From assembly GCA_024279935.1 (NCBI GenBank), contig JAJRQZ010000105.1, positions 1 through 33,983 of the forward strand: a stretch of 33,983 nucleotides of DNA, in the 5' to 3' direction. Each line of letters begins with the position of its first letter. The first letter of the stretch is position 1. The notes under the pieces were generated by a model. That model did no database searches. It was not told the origin of the DNA and saw only the letters and a list, made by a program, of their open reading frames with translations. Position numbers and translations under genes: made by a program. Shown here in pieces: positions 8,793-16,354 of this stretch. The DNA comes from Bacteroidota bacterium. GTDB lineage: Bacteria > Bacteroidota > Bacteroidia > Bacteroidales > F082.

Positions 8793-9555
8793 TCACAAAA
8801 GCCAATCCAGAAAATTATCTTTATTAATGATATCGAAGCTAGCATTGGGACAGGTATTTAGCCATTCCTTTTGTATTTTGTGTTTTTTAGGATTCCACTT
8901 AAGCTCAAAACCAAATAGCCTACCTTCTCTTTCCTCAACAAAGTCCACCTCCTTTTGGTCGTAGGTTCGCCAAAAATAGTTATTGCTGAAAATATTCTGA
9001 TATTGTTGCTTTTGTTGCTACTCAGCAGGTTTATCAAGTTGATTATCAATAGCCCCATGCTTCAGCGTGGGGCTATATATTTGAAATCTCAGTAGTTTTA
9101 GCGGAAATTTTGTGTTTTTCAAACAAAAATTGTGACAAACCGGTTAGGTAACCAATGAGTTAATATTTTTCTCTACTGCTGAGTAGTAACTTGCTTTTTG
9201 ATACGCTCCATAACCATAAAGTTTTCCCACAACATGCCGATGTCATTTCGTTGGTCGATGCTGTTGAAATTATTTATTATGGCATTGCGAACTCCGTCGT
9301 CGAAAAAACAATAACGGTTTGTCTTGGTAACCTCCTTGCGGAGATTGCTTGAATTCCTCCAATCTTTTTTATTTTTCCAGCATTTTTTTTATCAAGGTGG
9401 TTTTTCCTGCTCTTCGAGGGCCATAAAGCAGATTTACCTTCCCCGGTCTTAAATGTGCTGTTTCTGATTCATACACCCTGTTAATCCACATTTCTTTTTT
9501 TGTACGATTATTATGTAATAAATCATTAATCCGGTATTTATGTTGCCGTATTTAG
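8793..9555 (-). pseudogene. AAA_14/DUF4143-type ATPase remnant, deleted and insertion-split
   Basis: Read on the minus strand, the 5' part (from about 9555; first ATG at 9491) encodes a Walker A loop LLYGPRRAGKTTLIKKML and then a stop. After a large internal deletion the frame resumes with the DUF4143-like segment KEVTKTNRYCFFDDGVRNAI...NDIGMLWENFMVMERIKKQ. It is then cut by the MITE-like element at 9014-9190. Removing that element plus one 8-bp target copy joins the halves in frame, giving QQYQNIFSNNYFWRTYDQKE and a continuous C-terminus to the TGA at 8793. Full-length members of this family are roughly 370-400 residues, so about half is missing. Such ATPases are of unclear cellular role and are often found next to mobile DNA. 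There were two events: internal deletion and element insertion. Confidence 0.82.
9014..9190 (-). mobile_element. 177-bp MITE-like element, copy 1
   Basis: The element has terminal inverted repeats GTTGCTACTCAGCA (9014-9027) and TGCTGAGTAGTAAC (9177-9190), with one mismatch. It is flanked by the 8-bp direct repeat TTGCTTTT (9006-9013 and 9191-9198). It encodes no protein. Inside is a strong hairpin at 9051-9074 (AGCCCCATGC, loop TTCA, GCGTGGGGCT). An inverted copy is at 33667-33842, differing by five substitutions and one single-base indel. The structure indicates a non-autonomous DNA transposon mobilised in trans by a transposase making 8-bp duplications (IS66 and ISL3 families do this). No matching transposase is in the window. 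Confidence 0.85.
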
Positions 9556-9575
9556 TTTAATTCGGCAAGTTTAAT

Positions 9576-9746
9576 ATCATAAGACCGTTGCAACACCAAG
9601 TTTTTTAATGAATTAAGACAATCTTTTATTCACCCACTTCGTTGTCGTATTTTTAAAGTCCTCACAGACAACAGTCTGCTGTGGGTTTAAAAATACTGCC
9701 GCCTCGAATTTGAACAAAATATTGTCTTTTGCAACAGTCTTATCAT
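9576..9746. repeat. Large imperfect palindrome, about 170 bp
   Basis: The two halves are nested inverted repeats: ATCATAAGACCGTTGCAAC (9576-9594) against the complement of 9731-9746; AAGACAAT..TTTT.TTCA (from 9615) against the complement of 9712-9728; and a perfect 11-bp GTATTTTTAAA / TTTAAAAATAC (9647-9657 / 9686-9696). The centre is CACAGAC / GTCTGCTGTG. The left arm carries about 20 extra bases. It could fold into a long hairpin as RNA or a cruciform as DNA. It may be another fold-back mobile remnant. It abuts the ATPase pseudogene. Confidence 0.7.
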
Positions 9747-9893
9747 AAAATTGACGTGTCTTGACTTTTTACATTAGCGCATTTCCTCGGCATCCGATAG
9801 CCGGCGCCCGACGTTCATTGTTCAGAAAAACGTCATGTTCCGCCCTTACCGCATCCACAGCCAGGCAATTCATGACCTGACTGTGGAAAAACA
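9747..9893. other. Non-coding tail with a stem-loop
   Basis: No gene is seen. A stem-loop at 9855-9886 (CCACAG-C-CAGG / CCTG-A-CTGTGG) lies just beyond the stop of the minus-strand gene at 9894. It has no T-run on the downstream side of the minus strand, so it is not a canonical terminator. Confidence 0.45.
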
Positions 9894-10262
9894 CTATCGC
9901 CTTAGTTCACCCGCCGGGCCTTGATATTCGTAGTTGCCAAAGGCAAGCATGGGATAAAAAATTATTGAAAGCAAAATTAAGCCGACGGTAAACCCTTCGC
10001 CTTGGCCAAAGCTTTTCGACAGCATATTGAATATCCAAACGGCAAATATTATATTTACAACAGGGATGAACATCATAAAAAACCACCAATATGGTTTCCC
10101 GATAATTTCCAATAAGACAAAGCAATTATAAAATGGGATTAGGGCGGCCCAACCCGGTTTGCCGGCTTTCTCGAAGATACGCCATATTGCAGCCAAAAAA
10201 ACTACTAAGGCTATAAGCAGGAAGATAATGGTGTTGCTACTGAGATAATCGTTCTGATACAT
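9894..10262 (-). CDS. Small multi-pass membrane protein, DUF5684-like
   Basis: The 122-residue protein has hydrophobic segments at roughly 11-28, 38-52, 58-78 and 90-106. It carries the pattern F.KAGKPGWAALIPFYN followed by EIIGKPYWW and KSFGQGEGF..GL. This is the conserved arrangement of small Bacteroidota inner-membrane proteins annotated DUF5684 or, loosely, signal-peptidase-I related. No catalytic residues of signal peptidase are present, so a peptidase function should not be assumed. The start ATG at 10262 has an AT-rich upstream region. It is the distal minus-strand gene after the acetoacetyl-CoA synthetase, 80 bp away, and may be cotranscribed. The biochemical role is unknown. Confidence 0.75.
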   Translation of the reverse strand: MYQNDYLSSNTIIFLLIALVVFLAAIWRIFEKAGKPGWAALIPFYNCFVLLEIIGKPYWWFFMMFIPVVNIIFAVWIFNMLSKSFGQGEGFTVGLILLSIIFYPMLAFGNYEYQGPAGELRR

Positions 10263-10342
10263 GATGCAAGTATTTAGTTAATACTATATTAGAAATGATA
10301 TATTCTTTTTGTCATCAAAAACTTGACCCGCTGATTCCCACC

Positions 10343-12282
10343 TCAACCCAATATTCCGATATACTCATTCAAACAAGCGGCATTTGCCAGGGCGTCCTTG
10401 TTTTTAACATCCAAGCCGTGAATTATTCTTTTTACCGCAACCTCAACTTTCTTGCCGTTGATGGTATAGGGAATGTCATTCACCTGTTTGCAAACCGAGG
10501 GCACGTGCCTCGGGCTACAACTTTTGCGAATTGAGGAGCTTATTCTTTTTAGTAATTCATCGCTGAGTTTCAACCCGGGTTTAAGCTTTACAAAAAGAAC
10601 AACTTCCTCATCACCATCTGTTTTATATCCCACGACAACCGAATCCTCTATTTCATCAATATTTTCCACTACACTGTAAATTTCAGCCGTGCCGATCCTG
10701 ACCCCCTGAGGATTAAGGGTGGCATCGGAGCGGCCAAGCATAATAATGCCATTGTTCTTTGTTATATCGATATAATCGCCATGATGCCAGATATTTGGGA
10801 AGACATTAAAATATGCGTCATGGTATTTTTTGCCGTCACTATCGTCCCAAAAATATATCGGCATGGAAGGAAATGCTGTTTTGCACACCAACTCACCCTG
10901 ATCGTCAACAAGGCTGTTCCCGTTTTCGTCAAAACAGTCGATGTCCATACCAAGGCCTTTGCACTGTATTTCCCCTTTATAAACGGGCAAAGTAGGACTT
11001 CCTAGCACAAAACAGGAAATAATATCGGTTCCGCCTGCAATAGATGACAGCTGAACATCTTTTTTCCAGTTGCGGTAAACATAATCGAAACTATCGTCGG
11101 TGAGCGGCGATCCCGTCGAGGCAATAACTTTAAGGTTCTCAAAGCCTGAAATTACGTTCGGTTTTACACCTGCGGCCTCAAGCGAAGCAATATATTTTGC
11201 ACTTGTCCCAAAAAGTCGATATTTAGATCGTCGGCCATTTTCAATAATGAGTCCGCCGAAGGATAGAAAGGGTTTCCATCGTAAAGCACCAAGGTTGCAC
11301 CCAGGGCAAGGCTGCTAACAAACCAGTTCCACATCATCCATCCACAAGTAGTAAAATAGAAAACTGTTTGGTCTTTATCGATATTGCTATGTAGTTTTAA
11401 TTCCTTGAGATGCTGGATAAGAGTGCCTCCGGCAGAATGGACGATACTTTTGGGCAAACCTGTAGTTCCTGAGGAATACATTATATAAAGAGGGTGGTCG
11501 AAGGGAAGCTGCTCAAAAACCAAATCCTCATCAGTATGTTTTAGCAAATCATTGAAGCGTATGGCGTTTTCAATCCCAACCAGGTTAACATTTCCGGTAT
11601 AATCCACCATTATAACGTTTTGCACAGAAGGCAAACTGCTTAATATACCTTTCAATTTATCTTGTGAATCGAAGGTTTTGCCTTTATAAAAATAACCGTC
11701 GGCAGCAATTATCAGCTTTGGTTTTATCTGGCTAAACCTGTCCAATACACCTTTGATCCCGAAATCGGGTGAGGTTGACGACCAGATGGCACCTATTGAA
11801 GATGCGGCGAGCATGGCAATAACGGTCTCGGGCATGTTTGGCATAAAAGCCGCAACCCTATCCCCTTTTACCAGTCCCATTTTTTTAAAGGATGCGGCAA
11901 GGTTTTTAACTTGCTCAAATAGCTGCGCATAAGTGATGTCATGTTCTATGCTATCCTCACCCCTGAATATCAATGCTATATGATTATCCCTGCGCTGCAG
12001 GAGGTTTTCCGCAAAATTTAGCCTTGCTCCCCCGAACCATTTGGCTCCCGGCATTTTTTTCGGGTCGTCAACAACCCGGTCGTAATCAACAGATGATCTT
12101 ATACCACAAAACTGCCAGACTTCCTCCCAAAAGGCAGAAGTGTTCTCCACGCTCCATTTATGAATTAGACTATAGTCATCGCTTTTAAGGGAATACTTTC
12201 TTGCGACCAAGCTCGAAAAAACCTGCATATTGGAATTGTTCTTGGTTTCGGGTCTCGGTGTCCAAAGGGCTTTGTTGCTCAT
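10343..12282 (-). pseudogene. Acetoacetyl-CoA synthetase, frameshifted
   Basis: The reading frame encodes an AMP-forming acyl-CoA ligase that would activate acetoacetate with ATP and CoA. The first part (12282 to about 11210) carries the adenylation motif YSSGTTGLPKSIVHS and the FTTCGWMMWNW segment. The second part, in another frame, carries GRSDATLNPQGVRIGTAEIY and the C-terminal catalytic-lysine motif NGKKVEVAVKR. The frame changes at a five-A run on the plus strand (11210-11214): one more base would give I-D-F-F-G-T-S-A-K-Y, the family sequence, and a product of about 647 residues, the normal length. It may be a recent mutation, a recoding site or a base-calling error in a homopolymer. ATG 12282 is preferred to the TTG at 12288. 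Confidence 0.85.
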
Positions 12283-12874
12283 GCTCAAATAAATATTGTA
12301 ATATTATGTTGTAAAAACGAGGCTACAATGTACGAAATGATTTTGAAACGGTACATATTTTTTTTCAAGAAACTGTTAGGTAGATTCAACTAGCAAACGC
12401 AACTTTATGATTTATAAAATTATAAAATGATTCGAAAGGTTTTTCAAACCCTAGGTTTTTTCTTGGTCTTCTATTTATTTTCATGTGTTTATAATTTTGT
12501 AATTAATTGTCATCTAGCATATTATATTTATCATCGGATTAAGCGGATTAAGCGGGTTTTAGAATTTCGCAAGCGAAAAACATCCGTTAAACCCGCTTAG
12601 TCCGATGACTGTATTTTTGCAGGATAATCATTTTCCTGTGTGATTAAAACTAAGCATGGATGTTTCATTTGTATTTCTTTTAGGTTTAGTGTGTTATCTT
12701 TGTTTATAATTGATTTTTTTGGTATATATTGCCTTAATAGTTTGTTGCAACTTCCGATTATTTCCGATTCGAGGATTTGTTCCCTGCTTAGATGTTTTTC
12801 GTGGTGCAATGGGTTTTTCGCAAAGCCCTTTCGGTGTTTAAGCTTTCGTGAACACAGTCCTTTTCGGTCTCTTT
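12283..12874. other. Intergenic region with palindromes
   Basis: No supported gene is found. The region is AT-rich and contains the 16-bp palindrome TTTATAAAATTATAAA (12411-12426) and the compound stem-loop at 12531-12608. A 70-codon minus-strand frame at 12597-12809 begins only with TTG and has no recognisable features. The stretch must contain the promoter of the acetoacetyl-CoA synthetase gene, but no exact TAnnTTTG was found. Confidence 0.55.
12531..12608. repeat. Compound stem-loop with duplicated ATTAAGCGG
   Basis: TCATCGGATTAAGCGG... at 12531 pairs with ...CCCGCTTAGTCCGATGA ending at 12608. The left arm carries a tandem duplication of ATTAAGCGG (12538-12555), and the loop contains a second small hairpin TTCGCAAGCGAA. 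ATTAAGCGG-type repeats are found between genes in many Bacteroidota. No terminator T-run follows. Confidence 0.7.
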
Positions 12875-15196
12875 TTAATAAATCGCGATTGTTTTTTTCA
12901 GGACCTCATGTGTCCCGTCGGCCCTTATAATATCAGCTTTTATCTCGAACAGTCCTTTTTCGTCTGAGGTAAAGAAGTAGAACTGCTCATCCGGGTCTGT
13001 TCCTAACAACCTGGATTCGTGATAAATAGTATTGGCGAAAAAAGCCTGGCTTTTCTTTATTAGGGTATCCGAATCAAAATCGGGATAAACAAGATACGAG
13101 CCGGGGCTCGTGGTGGTATATTTCAGGAAAACCGTCGTGCCGGAAAGTTTCGTTCCCCCAAAATCGCCTTCCTTGGTGTCAATCATGATTATTCCGTCAA
13201 ACCTCGTGTCCCCAAGGGTATAAGGATTGGTTGCCACTTCTATTTTTCTAATCTGTACAGGGTTGATCTTGAATACTTCGTCAAGATCGAAAACCGCAAG
13301 CTTATCAACTAATACCAAGGGGTTTTTATATAGGGTTTCGTCTCGGTCGTTTAAGACATGAAAGGAATAGTGGCCTTTTTGTCTGCGAACCGAGACATAA
13401 GTAACTATTTCGTTAAAAACTTCCTTCAGAGTGGGCAATTGAACATAATCGGCCAACACAACGGATGTCTCAGGCTCCTGAAACGGAAAAGGAACACTAT
13501 CGGTATGAGGGTGGAACGATTTTATAACCTCCTTAAAACCATAAGCCAGCTGCTTGTTCCTGAACATGTTTATTATGAAGCTGCCGGAATTGGCATCTAC
13601 CTGCACCGGAAAATCGGCAAAGAGCGGAAAACTTGTCGAAAAGTCATTGTCAACTATTATTTCAGCATCTGCATCCCCGATGCTGTCAATGCATAAACCA
13701 ACATCTTGTATGCCTTGCAATTGGTTCAATGAGAAAATAAAATTACCGGATGCGTCGGTTTTATTGGTGTGAAGCTGTGGGTTGCCGCCCAGTACCGAGG
13801 CATAAACATTTTGGTCGGCGATACCCTCACCGGTTTTTGTGTTTATTATTTTTCCGCTGATGGACAAGTCTCTAATTTCAGGTAATCTCAATATCCCTTC
13901 CGGCTTTGCAGAGAAGTTTTTCATGAATTCCGTCGAGTTGAACATATCCGCATTAAGCAATATCCCCAATCGAATCTGTTCGGCTTTTTCATCACTCAGC
14001 GAGGAAGGGTCGAAATCGTAGTTCAACAGTAAGGGATTGAATATGAATTCTTTGGGCAAGGTGCTCTGTCCTTCGGTCATAGGATTTGTTTTGCCGACAT
14101 TAACAATAACCTCATCGTTTACGTTAATTCCGCTAAGCGTGAACCCGACTTTTTCCCTTTTCCCGAAAGCATTCCCTTCTAAGGTTATTTTACTGCCAAC
14201 AAGTTTTTGACTGCCCACATAAAAAGGAAAAACGCCTTCCGTTTCGCCAAACCTTGTTGACACAACAAGATAATTAAGTCCTGCCGGGAAATCAATATCC
14301 CCAAAACTCAAGGAAACAACAGTATCAGCAAAATCAATCACATCACTTTCAATTAACTTATAATCAGCAGAATAAAGCGATATCGAATGAGGGTTGTCGG
14401 CCGAGTGCCCGATTTGGCAGAGCTCGGCCTTGCCTGATTCAGCATCAAAATCTGCAAACAAACCTTTGTTCGCAGCCTTGTCAAGCTTAATAAAAACAGA
14501 ATCCTTGTTTACGAGCTTTACTTTCATCAGATAATAGTGATCCGCCCTTGGGACAAAAGCAAATCTGCCCAAACCATTCTTGAGGAGCACGACATCGGTG
14601 ATACTATCGCCTTTTGAGTCGATAATGAAGGCCTTTTTAATCTTTTCGAGGAAATTACCGTTAAAAAGAACGGCAAAGCTGTTTTCAAGGCCATTCAGGA
14701 TAATATTGTTGTTTTCTGATATTAACACAGCCTTGGAATATTTACCCTTATAGCTATCTGCTTTTCTTTCGGGATTGATGATGGTAATACGGGTGTTAAA
14801 AAATGTCTCGGCTGCCTGATTCCGCATAAACATCGTATAAGCCCTCAGATAATAATTGCCGGAAAGCAAATCTTCGGGGATGTCCATTACTGCTTCGGCA
14901 AAACCATTGTCCAATTTGTGTTTTGCCATTACAATACTATGGTTGTCCTTGAACAACTCGACATATAAAATCTTGCTGAAACCCATATTTGGCTCATTAT
15001 CGACAAAAACCCGAGCCGTGAAAATTATTTTTTCTCCAGAGAGATAAAAATCGCGATCACAAACCAATATCACTTTTTCCTCAATTATGTCCTGATGGTT
15101 TTTATATGGGTTATTTTCAGTTGTCGCAGAGATAAAAACCACCGACGACAATAGGGTTAAATAGAATAATTTTTTAAACGATGATGTGTTTCCCAT
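12875..15196 (-). CDS. Exported MG2-like / TonB-plug-like protein
   Basis: The 773-residue protein has a Sec signal peptide (hydrophobic FYLTLLSSVVFISA near residues 11-24). An N-terminal macroglobulin MG2-like beta domain (about 40-140, with the D-R-D-x-Y-x-x-G-E core) is followed by further beta-rich sequence. A carboxypeptidase-regulatory-like module lies near 430-500 (SISGKIINTKTGEG...DASGNF). A segment near 590-690 resembles a TonB receptor plug (LPTLKEVFNEI.., NPVQIRKIEV.TNP). No beta-barrel follows. Such proteins are widespread but poorly understood in Bacteroidota. It is last in the four-gene operon, starting 3 bp after the DUF4249 stop, with a GGGAGG stretch at 15204-15209 that could serve as ribosome binding site. 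It may assist the receptor at the outer membrane (inference). Confidence 0.75.
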   Translation of the reverse strand: MGNTSSFKKLFYLTLLSSVVFISATTENNPYKNHQDIIEEKVILVCDRDFYLSGEKIIFTARVFVDNEPNMGFSKILYVELFKDNHSIVMAKHKLDNGFAEAVMDIPEDLLSGNYYLRAYTMFMRNQAAETFFNTRITIINPERKADSYKGKYSKAVLISENNNIILNGLENSFAVLFNGNFLEKIKKAFIIDSKGDSITDVVLLKNGLGRFAFVPRADHYYLMKVKLVNKDSVFIKLDKAANKGLFADFDAESGKAELCQIGHSADNPHSISLYSADYKLIESDVIDFADTVVSLSFGDIDFPAGLNYLVVSTRFGETEGVFPFYVGSQKLVGSKITLEGNAFGKREKVGFTLSGINVNDEVIVNVGKTNPMTEGQSTLPKEFIFNPLLLNYDFDPSSLSDEKAEQIRLGILLNADMFNSTEFMKNFSAKPEGILRLPEIRDLSISGKIINTKTGEGIADQNVYASVLGGNPQLHTNKTDASGNFIFSLNQLQGIQDVGLCIDSIGDADAEIIVDNDFSTSFPLFADFPVQVDANSGSFIINMFRNKQLAYGFKEVIKSFHPHTDSVPFPFQEPETSVVLADYVQLPTLKEVFNEIVTYVSVRRQKGHYSFHVLNDRDETLYKNPLVLVDKLAVFDLDEVFKINPVQIRKIEVATNPYTLGDTRFDGIIMIDTKEGDFGGTKLSGTTVFLKYTTTSPGSYLVYPDFDSDTLIKKSQAFFANTIYHESRLLGTDPDEQFYFFTSDEKGLFEIKADIIRADGTHEVLKKTIAIY

Positions 15197-15199
15197 AAT

Positions 15200-16354
15200 T
15201 TAATCCTCCCAAAAATCAGGTTTAACAATTGTTCCGCCCCTCAGGCGACAGTCGGCGCATGGCTGTCCGGGAACTGCCCTAATACCTTTATATAGAATAA
15301 TATATTGAGGCGGGTCGTAGGGAGAGCCCATGCCAAGATCGGTATAAGCCTTATAATTGCCATCGTTAATGTTACAAAGATTATAATAAAAAGGGAGGTC
15401 GGGCCTATCAACGAAAATCCTCTTGCTGTCGATGCCGCTAACAAGGAAATAGCCTAAAACAGGCTCATCGGGCTGTTTGATGTTGGTAACGTTCCCTTTT
15501 ATCTGATAAGGCTGATGGGAATACAAAGAGCCCTGATCGGCATTTTGTTTCTCCAGTGAGCTCCAACACATATAGGCTGTTTTATTAACACTATACTGCC
15601 TTACGAGCAAACTATACCTGACCGTCAACTTACGGTCTTCCGTAGAAACAAAATTCAAAGGAAACCTGCTTAACTTATTGCTTGTCAGGGAAGATGTATT
15701 ATAAGTATAAATATCTCTCAAGCTGTAAGTCGTCCAGCAGTTATATAACGAATCGGTGGGGTTGAACCTCTCCAGGTGAGTTTGCCAATACCAGTGTATA
15801 TAATACTCCGATTGATAATGGAAAGCAGCTTCCATGCGCCATATAAAATATGTTGAATCGGAAGTGGCCGTTTCTGTATCCAGATAAAACTGATATCCTT
15901 GCAGCGGATGGTCATAGCCTCCAACCTTATGCTCCTCTATCTCGGCATATACATTGTCGATAAGGACAGCTTTCTCGATCTTGTCGAAGGAGGATTCGTA
16001 AGTTTTCCCGGATGGCGTCTCTATGTTCAAACGATATTTCAAACCCGCCACACCCTGTATCCCGGCAACGGATGTTTTGTAAACACCCTCTTCAACCTCT
16101 GTTAATAGTTCCTTATAACCATCTGATGCCGTTATACTTACAATACATCCCGGAAATGGTATAAGCTGGGCGCTATCGAGAGGCGACGACTTTGAAAGCT
16201 TAATTGTATATGGAGGGGGGCCGTTGTTGATTCCACCATCCACAACAAGGAGGTTCTCGTATTTTGTAAGCTCGGGCCAAAACTCATCAACACATGAAGT
16301 AAGCCAGAGAAACGGCAAGACCAGCATCGCTGTTTTATAGTATTTAATCGGCAT
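15200..16354 (-). CDS. DUF4249-family outer-membrane lipoprotein
   Basis: The 384-residue protein has a lipoprotein signal ending in the lipobox L-T-S-C, with Cys at residue 21, followed by DEFWPEL. The body is beta-rich: an N-terminal Ig-like segment (LVVDGGINNGPPPYTIKLSKS, ITASDGYKEL) and a larger aromatic-rich C-terminal part with paired cysteines near the end (PCADCRLRGG). This layout is that of DUF4249 proteins, which are encoded beside TonB-dependent receptors and are thought to be surface or periplasm-facing partners. I place the start at ATG 16354, because it directly precedes the signal sequence; a longer frame from 16399 would spoil it. That start overlaps the receptor stop by 11 bp, implying translational coupling. 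The ligand is unknown. Confidence 0.85.
   Translation of the reverse strand: MPIKYYKTAMLVLPFLWLTSCVDEFWPELTKYENLLVVDGGINNGPPPYTIKLSKSSPLDSAQLIPFPGCIVSITASDGYKELLTEVEEGVYKTSVAGIQGVAGLKYRLNIETPSGKTYESSFDKIEKAVLIDNVYAEIEEHKVGGYDHPLQGYQFYLDTETATSDSTYFIWRMEAAFHYQSEYYIHWYWQTHLERFNPTDSLYNCWTTYSLRDIYTYNTSSLTSNKLSRFPLNFVSTEDRKLTVRYSLLVRQYSVNKTAYMCWSSLEKQNADQGSLYSHQPYQIKGNVTNIKQPDEPVLGYFLVSGIDSKRIFVDRPDLPFYYNLCNINDGNYKAYTDLGMGSPYDPPQYIILYKGIRAVPGQPCADCRLRGGTIVKPDFWED

Noticed and set aside
8619-8861. Plus-strand 80-codon frame across the tandem repeat
   Set aside because: It runs over the duplicated repeat and antisense to the ATPase remnant, with no recognisable domain.
8858-9058. Minus-strand 66-codon frame
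   Set aside because: It spans the border of the inserted element and reads the ATPase remnant in the wrong frame.
12597-12809. Small 70-residue hypothetical protein on the minus strand
   Set aside because: It begins only at TTG, ends inside the stem-loop, and shows no domain or ribosome-binding context.
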